From assembly GCA_036362785.1 (NCBI GenBank), contig CP143625.1, forward strand, positions 1,489,401-1,553,400: a stretch of 64,000 bases of DNA. Direction: 5' to 3'. This stretch comes from a beta proteobacterium MWH-UniP1. Its GTDB lineage: Bacteria > Pseudomonadota > Gammaproteobacteria > Burkholderiales > Burkholderiaceae_A. The notes beneath the pieces were generated by a model. The model searched no databases. It was given only the letters and a program-made list of their open reading frames with translations, and had not been told where the DNA came from. Position 1 is the first letter of the stretch. Every line of letters begins with the position of its first letter. Position numbers and translations under genes: made by a program. Below are positions 16,101 to 26,929 of the stretch, piece after piece.

Positions 16101-17129
16101 TTACTTCAGGTTAACCTGTGACCAAACCTTGTCACGAATCTGTGCAGTCAAGGCATCGGGCAGCGGCACATAATCCAGCTCGGCAGCCATACCTTTGCCG
16201 TTCTTGAAGGCCCAGTCGAAGAACTTGATTGCGTCAGCAGAAGCTGCCTTGTCTACGGGCTGTTTGTACATCAGCACAAACGTTGCGCCAGTAATCGGCC
16301 ATGCCTTTGCGCCCTTTTGGTTCACCAAGGAGATGCCCATGCCAGGAACGCTAAACCAATCTGCACCCGCAGCTGCGGCCGCAAATGTGTCGTCGTCAGG
16401 ATTGACAAACTGGTTGCCACGGTTCTGCAGTTGCAGATGGGGGATCTTGTTTTTCTTGGCGTACGCATACTCAACATAGCCAATCGCACCTTTTACACGG
16501 CTTACGTTTGCGGCAACGCCTTCGTTACCTTTGCCACCAACCGAGGAAGCTGCGGGCCACTTCACTGCAGCGCCTTTACCAACTTTGTCTTTCCACAGTT
16601 TGCTGACTTCGTTCAGGTAGTCTGTGAAAATGAAGGTAGTGCCGGAACCGTCAGCACGGTGTACCACGGTGATTGCCTGGTCAGGCAATTTCTTACCGGG
16701 GTTGAGCTTGGCGATTTTTGGGTCGTTCCACTTGGCGATATCGCCTGAGAACATTTCTGCAAGAACTTCACCGGTGACACGGAGTTCACCCGGCTTGAAA
16801 CCATCGAGGTTAATCACGGGAACAACGCCGCCGAGCACGGTGGGGAACTGAATCATGCCGTCTTTATCAAGATCAGCACCAGATACGGGCGCATCGGTGC
16901 CGCCGAAGGTCACGGTCTTGGCACGGATTTGGCGAATGCCGCCGGAAGAACCAATCGACTGATAGTTCAGACCAACATTGGTGGTCTTTTTGTAAGCTTC
17001 AGCCCACTTGGCATAGATCGGGTACGGGAAGGTTGCACCTGCGCCAGTGATGTTAGCCGCCTTAGCGGAGCTGATCACAGCAATCGCAGACACAGCCGCA
17101 ATCAGGTACTTCTTAAGCGTTGATGTCAT
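16101..17129 (-). CDS. pstS: Periplasmic phosphate-binding protein PstS
   Basis: The 342-residue protein has a Sec signal peptide (MTSTLKKYLIAAVSAIAVIS, cleavage near AKA-ANITGAG). The phosphate-binding motifs GAGATFPYPIY, GSSGGIRQI, FGGTDAPVS and RADGSGTTFIFTDYL are clear. I placed the start at 17129, with an AGGAA ribosome site; the frame is open to 17264 but the extra residues lie upstream of the likely signal peptide and cover the Pho promoter. It heads pstSCAB. Confidence 0.97.
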   Translation of the reverse strand: MTSTLKKYLIAAVSAIAVISSAKAANITGAGATFPYPIYAKWAEAYKKTTNVGLNYQSIGSSGGIRQIRAKTVTFGGTDAPVSGADLDKDGMIQFPTVLGGVVPVINLDGFKPGELRVTGEVLAEMFSGDIAKWNDPKIAKLNPGKKLPDQAITVVHRADGSGTTFIFTDYLNEVSKLWKDKVGKGAAVKWPAASSVGGKGNEGVAANVSRVKGAIGYVEYAYAKKNKIPHLQLQNRGNQFVNPDDDTFAAAAAGADWFSVPGMGISLVNQKGAKAWPITGATFVLMYKQPVDKAASADAIKFFDWAFKNGKGMAAELDYVPLPDALTAQIRDKVWSQVNLK

Positions 17130-17211
17130 GTTTTCATTCCTATTCAAGTTACCAACTGTTTTCACTTCAAACTCTCCGATCTCGGATCGCTTCCCACTAA
17201 GGGGTAGGCGT

Positions 17212-17245
17212 AATTTACGAGCCGAATGTTTCAAATTCGTGACAC
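17212..17245 (-). promoter_or_regulatory. Pho box and promoter of pstSCAB
   Basis: On the minus strand GTGTCAC (17239-17245) and TTGAAAC (17228-17234) lie 11 bp apart. They are followed after exactly 10 nt by TAAATT (17212-17217). pstS is one of the best established PhoB targets, so this site calibrates the geometry used to recognise the others in this window. Confidence 0.75.
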
Positions 17246-17287
17246 TATTGCAGCGCAAAAACAAAAAATTCTTTAAAAATCAATTAG

Positions 17288-17968
17288 TTACAGAAGCCCA
17301 AAATGTTTTCCGTAGCGGGGGTCAATCTTTTGTAGATCCAGAAGCATTAGAAAATCGGCCGAATTAAAGTCAGGGTCCCAATTGGGTTCACCACAGATTC
17401 GGGCCCCAATTCGAAGATAACCGCGAATCAGCGGGGGTACCTCTACCTTCGCTAGACGCGGGATCTCATCAAGCTGAAGCGGATGTTTAGGGAAGGCTTC
17501 CAACATTGGGTCGACCATTGCATCTTGGCGAAACTGGCCCCATAGCGAGGCGGCCAGGGCACCACCGTCTCTCATGCTGACACTGGCACAGCCAATCAGA
17601 TGCTGATGGCCGTGATGCTTCATAAACCGGGCGATTGCGGACCAGAGCAGCATGATGACCACGCCGTTACGATGCTCTGGGTGCACGCAGGATCGGCCCA
17701 GCTCGATCAAATCCGGAACATTACGTTCGATCCTTGGCATAAAGAATTCGCTCTGGCTGTAGTAGCGGCCAATGCGCTTTGCCTGATAAGGCGTCAGCAG
17801 CCGATAGGTGCCGACAATCTCTTGGGTCTGGGACAAACGAACAATCAGGTGCTCACAGTAATCATCGAATTCATCTTCATCAATACCCGATGCTGAGCTA
17901 GAAAATACCGCACCGTACTCGGCCTGAAATACAGAGAAACGCAGACGCTGTGCTGATCGTAGAGCTAC
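17288..17968 (-). pseudogene. olsB: OlsB-like N-acyltransferase (GNAT), 5' end lost
   Basis: About 226 codons are open. The protein matches ornithine-lipid synthase OlsB/hemolysin-like acyltransferases: AQRLRFSVFQAEYGA, the FDDYCEHLIV segment, VGTYRLL, ELGRSCVHPEHRNG (acyl-donor site) and HLIGCASVSM. The first visible residues lie inside the family domain, and an in-frame TGA (17969-17971) precedes them. The only ATG is at 17836, well inside the domain. The normal first 25-40 residues are missing and the DNA beyond 17953 belongs to a dgkA gene on the other strand. OlsB makes lyso-ornithine lipid, a phosphorus-free membrane lipid, which suits its place beside pst. It is probably non-functional as assembled. 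Confidence 0.75.
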
Positions 17969-18111
17969 TCAATACGGCGATCGAAAAGACCGTGGATCGG
18001 ATTTCAACGGAATCAAATCCGCTGTCGAAAAAGGTGAAAGATATTGGGAGCGCCGCGGTACTCGGGGCGATTATTAATGTGGTGATTGTTTGGACTTTTG
18101 TGCTGATCTAA
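17950..18111 (+). pseudogene. dgkA: Diacylglycerol kinase fragment (C-terminal third)
   Basis: The plus-strand frame reads VLIVELLNTAIEKTVDRI, the best conserved DgkA segment (with the catalytic Glu and the NxxxE/VDR pattern). It then reads KVKDIGSAAVLGAII and a final hydrophobic helix ending in a TAA at 18109-18111. Only about 53 residues of a roughly 120-residue protein remain, with no start codon. The missing N-terminal part would lie in the DNA lost at the junction with the olsB-like gene. DgkA recycles diacylglycerol to phosphatidic acid in the inner membrane. It ends 2 nt before the glmM stop. Confidence 0.75.
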
Positions 18112-18113
18112 GG

Positions 18114-19484
18114 TCAGCCCGCGTGGGCGCGCAGCACATCGGCGACTTGTGTTGCCGTGGTTTTGGCAAGCAGCGCATCGTTGGCCTCGACCATGACCCG
18201 GACCACCGGCTCGGTGCCCGATGCCCGGATTAATAAGCGGCCCTGCTGGCCAAGTGCCTGCTGCGCGTCAGTGCAGGCCTGTTTGATTGCTGCGATCTTT
18301 TGCCAATCGCTACCCGCCGCTACGGGAACATTGATCATGGTCTGCGGGAAGCGCTGGAAATCCGACACAATCTGGGCAAGCGGCTGCTGAAAGCGAACGA
18401 TGGCCGCCAAGACCTGCAAAGCACTCACGATGCCGTCGCCCGTGGTGTGTTGGTCCAGACACAAGATATGCCCCGAAGACTCACCGCCCAGATTCCAGCC
18501 GGTTTCTTTGAGCATTTCCATCACATACCGATCGCCCACCTTGGCGCGCCGAAAATCCAGATGCAATCGATTGACGGCCTGCTCAAAGCCAAGATTGGTC
18601 ATAAGCGTGCCCACGACACCGGTTACCGAATCCACACTGACGTGGCGCAGCCGGTCTTTCACAATCGCGTACAGCAATTGATCACCGTCGAATACAGTGC
18701 CGCTTCGGTCCACCATAATCAGGCGATCGCCGTCACCATCAAGGGCAATGCCGTAATCGGCCGACTCTGCAACGACCCGTTTGGCCAGCGCTTCTGGGTG
18801 TGTGGCACCCACATGATCATTGATATTAAAGCCATCGGGCTCGTGTCCCATCACCACCACTTCTGCGCCCAGTTCATGAAAGACGGGGGGCGCGACCTGA
18901 TAGCCCGCCCCATGGGCACAATCAATCACCAGCTTTAAGCCACGCAGTGACAAGGCCGATGGAAAAGTGTTTTTACAAAATTCAATGTAACGGCCGGATG
19001 CGTCTTGTAGACGACGAACCTTGCCCAAATCTGCCGAAGCAACACAAGTCAGCGGGCTATCCAGTGCGGTTTCGATCGCCTGCTCAATCGCATCCGATAG
19101 CTTTTCACCCTGGCCATTAAAAAACTTAATGCCGTTGTCATCAAAGGGATTGTGTGAGGCGCTGATCACAATACCCGCTGACAGGCGCAAGGCACGCGTG
19201 AGATAAGCCACTGCGGGGGTGGGCATCGGCCCGACCAAGAGCACATTCACACCGGCGGCGCTAAACCCGGATTCAAGCGCCGACTCCAGCATGTAGCCAG
19301 AAATACGCGTGTCTTTGCCGATCAAAACGGTGGGGTGTGCTCCGCCATCTGTCTGCGCGCCAGATGCAGCCTTTGCGAAGACCTGGCCAGCGGCCATGCC
19401 AAGCCGCAGGACAAAATCTGGGGTGATGGGGGCCTGGCCGACCTTGCCCCGAATGCCATCGGTGCCGAAGTATTTTCTGCTCAT
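18114..19484 (-). CDS. glmM: Phosphoglucosamine mutase
   Basis: The 456-residue enzyme converts glucosamine-6-phosphate to glucosamine-1-phosphate for peptidoglycan and lipopolysaccharide precursors. The N terminus [13 protein letters not shown], the phosphoserine loop [11 protein letters not shown] (Ser110), the metal site DGDGDR and the C-terminal [12 protein letters not shown] loop are all present. It overlaps folP by 4 nt in the conserved ftsH-folP-glmM order. Confidence 0.97.
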   Translation of the reverse strand: MSRKYFGTDGIRGKVGQAPITPDFVLRLGMAAGQVFAKAASGAQTDGGAHPTVLIGKDTRISGYMLESALESGFSAAGVNVLLVGPMPTPAVAYLTRALRLSAGIVISASHNPFDDNGIKFFNGQGEKLSDAIEQAIETALDSPLTCVASADLGKVRRLQDASGRYIEFCKNTFPSALSLRGLKLVIDCAHGAGYQVAPPVFHELGAEVVVMGHEPDGFNINDHVGATHPEALAKRVVAESADYGIALDGDGDRLIMVDRSGTVFDGDQLLYAIVKDRLRHVSVDSVTGVVGTLMTNLGFEQAVNRLHLDFRRAKVGDRYVMEMLKETGWNLGGESSGHILCLDQHTTGDGIVSALQVLAAIVRFQQPLAQIVSDFQRFPQTMINVPVAAGSDWQKIAAIKQACTDAQQALGQQGRLLIRASGTEPVVRVMVEANDALLAKTTATQVADVLRAHAG

Positions 19485-20317
19485 GCTGGCATTTTAATCG
19501 CCGACCAGACGGCAAGCGCCTGGGCGGTTTCTTGGACATCATGTACACGCAGGATCTGGGCGCCCTGATCGGCAGCCCACAAGGCGGCCACCACACTACC
19601 GGTGACCCGTTGGTCTGGGGGGTAGTCCTGGCCGAGCAGGCCGGCGATCATCCGCTTACGCGACACCCCCACCAAGATCGGCTGCTGCGCCGCCATCTGG
19701 CCAATGGCCCGCATCAATGCCAGGTTGTGTTCCAGGCTCTTGCCAAAGCCAAAGCCGGGGTCGATCAGCAGCCGACGGCGATCCACGCCTCGATCCACAA
19801 AGGCCTGGCAACGGGCCATTAAAAAGTCGGTGACCTCGCCCACCACATCGCTGTATTGCGGGTTGTCTTGCATGGTGCGGGGCTCACCCAGCATATGCAT
19901 GATGCAAAGCCCACAAGACGAATTCACGGCGGCCTCAAAGGCCTGCGGGTCTCGAAAGCCGTTGATATCGTTGAGTAGGTCCACACCCAGAGCGACCGCT
20001 TCTTTCATCACCTGCGGTCGACGGGTGTCAATTGAAATGGGAACACCCAGATCCATCACGCCGCGCAAGACCGGAAGCACACGCTGCAACTCTTCTTCCA
20101 CGCTTACCGGTGCCGCACCAGGCCGAGTGGACTCGCCACCAATGTCCAGAATATCGGCGCCCTGGCTAATCAGTAACTTTGCGTGGGCGATGGCCTGCTC
20201 GGCTGTGTCATGCTGACCGCCATCAGAAAAAGAATCGGGCGTGACATTCACAATGCCCATGATCTTGGGCCGATCTAGCGGTATTGAAAAACGGCCACAC
20301 TGAAATACGGTCGACAT
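19481..20317 (-). CDS. folP: Dihydropteroate synthase
   Basis: The 278-residue TIM-barrel enzyme joins p-aminobenzoate to dihydropterin pyrophosphate in folate synthesis. Signature segments are [43 protein letters not shown] and GVSRKRMI. The start at 20317 ([11 protein letters not shown]) was preferred over an upstream extension to 20389 that runs into the ftsH terminator. Confidence 0.96.
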   Translation of the reverse strand: MSTVFQCGRFSIPLDRPKIMGIVNVTPDSFSDGGQHDTAEQAIAHAKLLISQGADILDIGGESTRPGAAPVSVEEELQRVLPVLRGVMDLGVPISIDTRRPQVMKEAVALGVDLLNDINGFRDPQAFEAAVNSSCGLCIMHMLGEPRTMQDNPQYSDVVGEVTDFLMARCQAFVDRGVDRRRLLIDPGFGFGKSLEHNLALMRAIGQMAAQQPILVGVSRKRMIAGLLGQDYPPDQRVTGSVVAALWAADQGAQILRVHDVQETAQALAVWSAIKMPA

Positions 20318-20340
20318 AGTGCGATTGGGAGTCTTTAACG

Positions 20341-20378
20341 AAAAACGGCGGGGCAACCTTGGGGCTACCCCGCCGTTT
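20341..20378 (-). terminator. Terminator after ftsH
   Basis: The 9-bp stem ACGGCGGGG (20345-20353) / CCCCGCCGT (20368-20376) is followed on the minus strand by a T run (20341-20345). It separates ftsH from folP-glmM and probably acts as a partial terminator, since no clear folP promoter is visible. Confidence 0.8.
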
Positions 20379-20395
20379 GTGATGGTCACTAACGC

Positions 20396-22279
20396 TTAAG
20401 CTGCTGCCGGGGCAGTGGGTGCAACACCCGTTGGGCCCTGGCCAGAACTTGGCGTGTTGCCCGGTCCGGCATTTTTCGGTGGGCGCGGTGGGCGACCTTC
20501 GATGATGTCGTTGATCTGATCAGCATCAATCGTTTCCCACTCCAGCAATGCATTGGCCATGGAGTGCATCTTGTCTTTGTTGTCCTCGATGATCTTGCGG
20601 GCAACGGCATACTGCTCGTCCAGAATGGCACGAATCTCGGCATCTACCTTTTGCATGGTGCTTTCCGACACGTGGGTAGTCTTGGTGACCGAACGGCCAA
20701 GGAAGACCTCGCCTTCGTTTTCCGCATAGACCATCACGCCGAGCGAATCACTCATGCCGTAACGGGTTACCATGTCACGGGCCAACGCCGTGGCGCGCTC
20801 AAAGTCATTGGATGCACCGGTGGTCATCTGATTCATAAAGACTTCTTCGGCAATACGGCCACCAAACAAGACCGCAATGGTGCTGAGCATGCGCTCTTTG
20901 TCCATGCTGTAACGATCACCCTCGGGCAACTGCATGGTCACGCCCAACGCACGGCCACGAGGAATGATGGTGACCTTATGCACTGGGTCGGTCTTGGGCA
21001 GCATGCGTGCCACCAAGGCATGGCCAGACTCGTGATAGGCGGTGTTCTTACGCTCTTCTTCCGGCATGACGATGGACTTGCGCTCAGCGCCCATCATGAT
21101 CTTGTCTTTGGCCTTTTCGAAGTCACTCATTTCCACCACACGGCCATTACGGCGCGCGGCAAAAAGCGCGGCTTCGTTCACCAAGTTGGCCAAATCAGCA
21201 CCAGAAAAACCAGGCGTACCGCGGGCCAGGATGTCGGCGCGAACGTCGGTTGCAATGGGAACCTTGCGCATGTGCACGTTGAGGATCTGCTCACGGCCAC
21301 GGACATCGGGCAGGCTGACCACCACCTGACGGTCAAAGCGGCCGGGGCGCAACAGCGCGGGGTCCAACACATCGGGGCGGTTGGTTGCAGCGATCACGAT
21401 AATGCCCTGGCCGGTTTCAAAGCCGTCCATTTCCACAAGCATCTGGTTCAATGTTTGTTCACGCTCGTCATTGCCGCCACCCAGGCCAGCACCACGCTGA
21501 CGGCCAACCGCATCAATCTCATCAATGAAGATGATGCAAGGCGCGTTTTTCTTGGCCTGCTCAAACATGTCGCGGACACGGGCAGCACCCACACCCACAA
21601 ACATCTCAACGAAGTCAGAGCCAGAGATGGAGAAGAACGGCACCTTGGCCTCGCCTGCGATGGCCTTTGCCAACAGGGTCTTACCGGTACCCGGCTGACC
21701 CACCATCAACACGCCACGAGGAATGCGGCCGCCAAGCTTCTGGAACTTGGAAGGGTCGCGTAAAAACTCAACGAGCTCGACCACATCTTCTTTGGCCTCG
21801 TCGCAACCAGCGACATCGGCAAACGTGACGGGGTTGGTGTTCTCATCCAACAGACGGGCGCGAGATTTCCCAAAGGAGAACGCGCCGCCCTTGCCACCGC
21901 CCTGCATCTGTCGCATAAAGAACACCCAGACCGCAATCAAAAGCAGCATGGGGAACCAAGACACGAAGATGCTCATGAGCAGAGAAGGCTCTTCTTCTGC
22001 TTTTGCAGAGACCCGAACCCCATACTTCATGAGATCAGAGACCATCCAGAGATCCTGGGGAGTATTGACCGATATTTGACGCTCGTCAGACGTGACGGCG
22101 CGAACCGTGCGGCCCTCGACGCTGGCGGACTTAATCCGGCCCTGACGCGCGTCTTCCATGAACTGCGAATACGGGACCTCTTGGCCGCGGGTCTGGCGAT
22201 TGTCAAACTGACGAAACACCGTGAACAGGACCAGCGCAATCACCATCCATATGGCGGCCTTGGGGATCATGTTGTTCAA
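20396..22279 (-). CDS. ftsH: ATP-dependent membrane zinc metalloprotease FtsH
   Basis: The 627-residue protein has two N-terminal transmembrane helices around a periplasmic domain, an AAA+ module (Walker A GQPGTGKT, Walker [10 protein letters not shown], second region of homology with [20 protein letters not shown]) and a protease domain with HESGH. The C-terminal tail is Pro/Gly/Ala-rich. It degrades misassembled membrane proteins and selected regulators. I chose TTG at 22279 (reading [11 protein letters not shown], matching the family N terminus) because AAGGAG lies 8 nt upstream. An in-frame GTG at 22285 is too close to that site. Its modulators HflK and HflC are encoded at 57894-60238. 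Confidence 0.96.
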   Translation of the reverse strand: MNNMIPKAAIWMVIALVLFTVFRQFDNRQTRGQEVPYSQFMEDARQGRIKSASVEGRTVRAVTSDERQISVNTPQDLWMVSDLMKYGVRVSAKAEEEPSLLMSIFVSWFPMLLLIAVWVFFMRQMQGGGKGGAFSFGKSRARLLDENTNPVTFADVAGCDEAKEDVVELVEFLRDPSKFQKLGGRIPRGVLMVGQPGTGKTLLAKAIAGEAKVPFFSISGSDFVEMFVGVGAARVRDMFEQAKKNAPCIIFIDEIDAVGRQRGAGLGGGNDEREQTLNQMLVEMDGFETGQGIIVIAATNRPDVLDPALLRPGRFDRQVVVSLPDVRGREQILNVHMRKVPIATDVRADILARGTPGFSGADLANLVNEAALFAARRNGRVVEMSDFEKAKDKIMMGAERKSIVMPEEERKNTAYHESGHALVARMLPKTDPVHKVTIIPRGRALGVTMQLPEGDRYSMDKERMLSTIAVLFGGRIAEEVFMNQMTTGASNDFERATALARDMVTRYGMSDSLGVMVYAENEGEVFLGRSVTKTTHVSESTMQKVDAEIRAILDEQYAVARKIIEDNKDKMHSMANALLEWETIDADQINDIIEGRPPRPPKNAGPGNTPSSGQGPTGVAPTAPAAA

Positions 22280-22411
22280 GGGCACTACTCCTTCAAGAAA
22301 ACATCAATAAAACATCGAAACTGCAGGTGACTGAAAACCCCAGCAAGTTACTTGGATTCTATGCCTCGGGCTTAGTTTCCTCAATGAGATTTTTATATCC
22401 CCACCATAGGG

Positions 22412-22435
22412 AAAATGGCGTCAGAACGCCATTTT
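22412..22435. terminator. Bidirectional terminator between rlmE and ftsH
   Basis: The 10-bp stem AAAATGGCGT (22412-22421) / ACGCCATTTT (22426-22435) has a 4-nt loop, with A/T tails on both sides. It lies 55 nt after the rlmE stop, so ftsH should have its own promoter in 22286-22410; I could not identify a convincing one. Confidence 0.75.
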
Positions 22436-22490
22436 TCAAGGGTTGATCCTGTAAAAAACGGAATAAAAGCAGCTTCAATGTGGGATTTCA

Positions 22491-23171
22491 CTACTGCTTT
22501 AGGGGTTTTAACTTACGACCCAGCAGAAAAGTCTCAGACGACTGGGCCCGGGAGGCCGGGGGCTTACGGGAGGATACCGACACAAAATGGCGCTTAAAGA
22601 GCTCCACCAGCTGGCTGTAGCCACTGCCATTAAAGGCCTTCACCAAAAGCGCCCCATCAGGCTTTAGGTGAGCCAGCGCAAACTCCAGGGCAAGCTCACA
22701 GACATGCATCACACGGGCCGCGTCGGCCGACTCTACGCCTGAGAGATTCGGGGCCATATCGGAAATGACCAAGTCAACTTTCTCACCGCCCAGCCGATCC
22801 GCCAGGGCCTTGGCAACCGCGTCTTCACGAAAATCACCCTGAATAAATTCGACATCGGCGATCGGCTCCATGGGCAAAATGTCCAGGGCCAAGATGCGGC
22901 CATGCACGCGTTTGCCTTCGTCGCCAGCCCGTTTCACACACAGGATTTCACGCACCACCTGGGACCAGCTGCCGGGCGCACTGCCCAAGTCCACCACGGT
23001 CATGCCGGGCTTAATGATGCCGTCTTTTTCATGAATGCCAAGCAGCTTGAATGCGGCCCGAGAACGATAGCCCTTGGCCTGCGCCTGTCGGACATAAGGG
23101 TCCGTCAGGTGCATATGTAACCACTGTGGGTTGAATTTATTTTTTGCCACTGACGGCGCCCGTAAGCCCAT
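22491..23171 (-). CDS. rlmE: 23S rRNA (uridine-2'-O) methyltransferase
   Basis: The 226-residue enzyme methylates U2552 of 23S rRNA on the 50S particle. Visible are [11 protein letters not shown], the SAM site [12 protein letters not shown], the catalytic [10 protein letters not shown], and [11 protein letters not shown]. The K-D-K-E tetrad of the family is present. It precedes ftsH in the classic rlmE-ftsH order, but a terminator separates the two. Confidence 0.96.
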   Translation of the reverse strand: MGLRAPSVAKNKFNPQWLHMHLTDPYVRQAQAKGYRSRAAFKLLGIHEKDGIIKPGMTVVDLGSAPGSWSQVVREILCVKRAGDEGKRVHGRILALDILPMEPIADVEFIQGDFREDAVAKALADRLGGEKVDLVISDMAPNLSGVESADAARVMHVCELALEFALAHLKPDGALLVKAFNGSGYSQLVELFKRHFVSVSSRKPPASRAQSSETFLLGRKLKPLKQ

Positions 23172-23197
23172 GCGCCGAGGTTCGGCGCAACAGGGGA

Positions 23198-23674
23198 TTA
23201 GATGTAGCGGACTTCCAGAATCTCAACCTGACGTGCACCGCCTGGGGCATGCACCACCGCAACATCGCCCACCGACTTGCCAATTAAGGCACGCGCAATC
23301 GGGCTGGAAATTGAAATCTTGTTTTCTTTTAAATCGGCTTCGTCGTCGCCCACGATCTGATAGACCGATTTCTTGTCTGATTCAATCTCAACGAGTTCCA
23401 CTGTTGTGCCAAAGACCACACGGCCGTCTTGCTCGATTTCAGCGGGGTCAATGATCTGTGCATGGGCCAATTTGCTTTCCAGCTCAGAGATACGGCCCTC
23501 GATAAATCCCTGACGCTCTTTCGCGGCGTCGTATTCGGCATTTTCAGACAGATCACCCTGGGCACGTGCCTCGGCGATTGCAGTAATCACGGCGGGACGC
23601 TCCACGTGTTTTAAACGTGTGAGTTCTTCCTTTAATAGCTCAGCACCGCGAACGGTTAACGGGGTAATGCTCAT
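23198..23674 (-). CDS. greA: Transcription elongation factor GreA
   Basis: The 158-residue factor has an N-terminal coiled coil ([19 protein letters not shown]) whose tip holds the acidic pair in [14 protein letters not shown] that activates RNA polymerase transcript cleavage. A C-terminal FKBP-like domain ([14 protein letters not shown]) follows. It lies 18 nt after carB and is probably cotranscribed with carAB. Confidence 0.97.
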   Translation of the reverse strand: MSITPLTVRGAELLKEELTRLKHVERPAVITAIAEARAQGDLSENAEYDAAKERQGFIEGRISELESKLAHAQIIDPAEIEQDGRVVFGTTVELVEIESDKKSVYQIVGDDEADLKENKISISSPIARALIGKSVGDVAVVHAPGGARQVEILEVRYI

Positions 23675-23692
23675 AACTAGCCTTTGCTTGAA

Positions 23693-26600
23693 TTAATGGG
23701 CGATTTGCTTGTGCATAGACTGCACATCAATCACGGTCAGGCTGGCATCGGCCAAGTGACGGATGCCCTCTACCGCAGCCTCGGCCCCTGCAATCGTGGT
23801 GAATGTGGTTACCCGCGATGCCAGGGCCGTGGTGCGAATGGAACGCGAATCCGCAATTGCAGAACGCTTTTCATCCACCGTGTTGATCACTAACTGTACA
23901 TCACCATTTTTGATCATGTCCACGATATGTGGCCGGCCCTCGGTAACTTTGTTGACCGTGGCCGCAGGAATGCCCGCCGCCACAAGTGCTGCCGCAGTAC
24001 CACGCGTACCCAAAAGCTTAAAGCCGAGATCGGTCAACATCTTGGCGATCTGCACCATGGCCGGCTTGTCGCTATTTTTCACACTGATAAAGGCCGTACC
24101 GGAAGTGGGCAGCTTGATACCAGCGCCGATCTGGGATTTCACAAAGGCCTCGGCAAAGGTCTTGCCCACGCCCATGACTTCACCCGTTGATTTCATCTCT
24201 GGGCCAAGAATGGTGTCCACACCCGGGAACTTCACAAACGGGAAGACCGCTTCTTTGACTGAGTAATAAGGCGGGGTGACTTCAACCGTGACGCCCTGGG
24301 CATCAAGTGTCTGGCCCAGCATGCAACGCGCCGCGACTTTCGCCAGCGGAATGCCCGTGGCCTTGGAGACATAGGGCACGGTGCGGGACGCACGTGGATT
24401 TACTTCCAACACAAACACGGTGCCGTTTTGAATGGCGAACTGCACATTCATCAGACCCACCACGTTGAGTGCACGAGACATCAAGGCGGTCTGGCGCTTG
24501 AGCTCGTCAATCATCTCGGGCGACAGGGAGTATGGCGGCAGACTGCAGGCCGAATCGCCCGAGTGCACGCCCGCCTGCTCGATGTGTTCCATCACGCCAC
24601 CAATGAAGACCCGTTTGCCATCGGACAGACAGTCCACATCAACTTCAATCGCGTCATTTAAGAAACGATCCAAGAGCACTGGCGAATCGTTGGACACTTT
24701 TACCGCTTCACGCATGTAGCGTTCCAAATCACGCTGCTCGTGCACGATTTCCATGGCCCGGCCGCCCAAGACATAGCTGGGGCGAACCACCAGTGGGTAG
24801 CCAATTTCTTGGGCCAGACGAATGGCCTCTTCTTCTGTGCGGGCCGTGCGATTGGGCGGCTGGCGCAGTTCAAGCTTGACCAGAAGTTTCTGGAAGCGCT
24901 CGCGGTCTTCGGCGATATCAATGGATTCGGGGGATGTGCCCACAATCGGCACGCCAGCGGCTTCTAAGGCCTTGGCCAACTTCAATGGGGTCTGACCGCC
25001 GTACTGCACGATCACGCCGATGGGTTTTTCTTTATCAACGATCTCTAGAACATCTTCTAGTGTGAGCGGCTCGAAATACAAACGATCGGATGTGTCGTAG
25101 TCGGTCGAGACAGTCTCGGGGTTACAGTTGACCATGATGGTCTCGTAACCGTCTTCGCGCAGGGCCATGGCCGCATGCACACAGCAGTAATCGAACTCAA
25201 TGCCCTGACCAATTCGGTTGGGGCCGCCACCCAAGACCATGACTTTTTTGCGGTCGGTCGGTCGGGCCTCGCACTCGTCTTCGTAAGTTGAATAGAAGTA
25301 CGAGGTTGATGTGGAAAATTCTGCCGCACAGGTGTCCACCCGTTTATAGACGGGCCGAACATTTAAGGCGTGACGCAGTTTGCGCACTTCGGCTTCGGTT
25401 GTTTCTAGCAGGTAGGCCAGGCGACGATCAGAAAAGCCTTTGCGCTTGAGGGTGCGCAGAGACTGTGCATCCAAATCAGACAGGGTTCGCTTGTCGAGCT
25501 CGAGTTCGATGTCCACGATCTCTTTGATCTGCACCAGGAACCAAGGGTCAATCTTGGTGAGGCTATGGACCTCTTCAACCGTGAAGCCCTGGGCAAAAGC
25601 ATCACCCACATACCAAATCCGCTCGGGACCAGGCTCGCCAAGTTCTTCTTCAATACGCTCGCGGTCGGTGGTCTTTTGGTTCATGCCATCGACACCGACT
25701 TCAAGGCCGCGTAACGCTTTTTGGAAAGACTCTTGGAAGGTGCGGCCCATGGCCATGACTTCGCCGACCGACTTCATCTGCGTGGTCAGGTGCGAATCTG
25801 CCGATGGAAACTTTTCAAAGGCAAAACGCGGGATCTTAGTGACCACATAGTCAATCGATGGCTCAAACGATGCGGGGGTTGCACCACCCGTGATGTCATT
25901 TTTGAGTTCATCAAGCGTATAGCCAACCGCAAGCTTCGCCGCGACTTTTGCAATAGGAAAGCCAGTGGCCTTGGAGGCCAATGCCGATGAGCGAGAGACC
26001 CGTGGGTTCATCTCAATCACAATCAATCGGCCGTTTTCTGGGTTGATGGCGAACTGTACGTTTGAGCCACCGGTATCCACGCCGATTTCGCGAAGAATCG
26101 CAATCGATGCGTCGCGCAGGACCTGGTATTCCTTGTCGGTCAGGGTCTGGGCTGGCGCTACCGTGATGGAGTCGCCGGTGTGGATGCCCATAGGGTCTAG
26201 GTTTTCAATCGAGCAAACGATGATGCAGTTATCCGCGCGGTCGCGGACGACTTCCATCTCGTATTCTTTCCAGCCAATCAAAGACTCTTCAATCAAGAGT
26301 TCGGATGTGGGCGAAGCCTCGATGCCACGCTTACAGATCGTTTCAAACTCTTCGGCGTTGTACGCGATACCGCCGCCCGTGCCACCCAGCGTGAAGCTGG
26401 GGCGAATAACCATGGGAAAGCCACTGCTGCCAGTGGTTTGCGCAATTGATTTTTGCACGGCCCAGGCTTCTTCAAGCGTGTGGGCAATGCCCGACTTGGC
26501 CGAGTCCAGACCAATCTTGGTCATGGCGTCTTTAAATTTCAGACGGTCTTCTGCTTTTTCAATCGCCTCTTCTTTGGCCCCGATCAGCTCCACGCCGAAT

Positions 26601-26929
26601 TGGTCGAGCACGCCGTTGCGATGCAAATCAAGCGCACAGTTCAATGCGGTCTGCCCGCCCATGGTGGGCAGCAGGGCATCGGGCCGCTCTTTTTCAATGA
26701 TCTTGGCCACCACCTGCCAGGTGATGGGTTCGATGTAGGTGACGTCGGCCGTTTCGGGGTCGGTCATGATGGTGGCAGGATTGCTGTTCACCAGAATGAC
26801 TTTGTAGCCCTCTTCTTTCAGAGCTTTACAGGCCTGTGCGCCGGAGTAGTCAAATTCGCAGGCCTGGCCAATCACAATTGGGCCAGCGCCGATGATCAAA
26901 ATACTTTTTAGGTCAGAACGCTTAGGCAT
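23693..26929 (-). CDS. carB: Carbamoyl phosphate synthase large subunit
   Basis: The 1078-residue subunit makes carbamoyl phosphate for arginine and pyrimidines. It contains two homologous ATP-grasp halves, each with a [18 protein letters not shown]-like or [13 protein letters not shown] phosphate region, an oligomerisation domain between them and a C-terminal allosteric MGS-like domain ([13 protein letters not shown], then [10 protein letters not shown]). Its start overlaps carA by 8 nt. Confidence 0.98.
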   Translation of the reverse strand: MPKRSDLKSILIIGAGPIVIGQACEFDYSGAQACKALKEEGYKVILVNSNPATIMTDPETADVTYIEPITWQVVAKIIEKERPDALLPTMGGQTALNCALDLHRNGVLDQFGVELIGAKEEAIEKAEDRLKFKDAMTKIGLDSAKSGIAHTLEEAWAVQKSIAQTTGSSGFPMVIRPSFTLGGTGGGIAYNAEEFETICKRGIEASPTSELLIEESLIGWKEYEMEVVRDRADNCIIVCSIENLDPMGIHTGDSITVAPAQTLTDKEYQVLRDASIAILREIGVDTGGSNVQFAINPENGRLIVIEMNPRVSRSSALASKATGFPIAKVAAKLAVGYTLDELKNDITGGATPASFEPSIDYVVTKIPRFAFEKFPSADSHLTTQMKSVGEVMAMGRTFQESFQKALRGLEVGVDGMNQKTTDRERIEEELGEPGPERIWYVGDAFAQGFTVEEVHSLTKIDPWFLVQIKEIVDIELELDKRTLSDLDAQSLRTLKRKGFSDRRLAYLLETTEAEVRKLRHALNVRPVYKRVDTCAAEFSTSTSYFYSTYEDECEARPTDRKKVMVLGGGPNRIGQGIEFDYCCVHAAMALREDGYETIMVNCNPETVSTDYDTSDRLYFEPLTLEDVLEIVDKEKPIGVIVQYGGQTPLKLAKALEAAGVPIVGTSPESIDIAEDRERFQKLLVKLELRQPPNRTARTEEEAIRLAQEIGYPLVVRPSYVLGGRAMEIVHEQRDLERYMREAVKVSNDSPVLLDRFLNDAIEVDVDCLSDGKRVFIGGVMEHIEQAGVHSGDSACSLPPYSLSPEMIDELKRQTALMSRALNVVGLMNVQFAIQNGTVFVLEVNPRASRTVPYVSKATGIPLAKVAARCMLGQTLDAQGVTVEVTPPYYSVKEAVFPFVKFPGVDTILGPEMKSTGEVMGVGKTFAEAFVKSQIGAGIKLPTSGTAFISVKNSDKPAMVQIAKMLTDLGFKLLGTRGTAAALVAAGIPAATVNKVTEGRPHIVDMIKNGDVQLVINTVDEKRSAIADSRSIRTTALASRVTTFTTIAGAEAAVEGIRHLADASLTVIDVQSMHKQIAH

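Noticed and set aside
20564-21763. A 399-codon plus-strand open frame opposite ftsH, rich in histidine.
   Set aside because: It is the shadow of the ftsH coding strand, lacks a ribosome site and has no membrane or domain pattern.
25965-26738. A 257-codon plus-strand frame opposite carB.
   Set aside because: It lies wholly within the conserved ATP-grasp coding region on the minus strand and is serine-rich in the way antisense shadows are.
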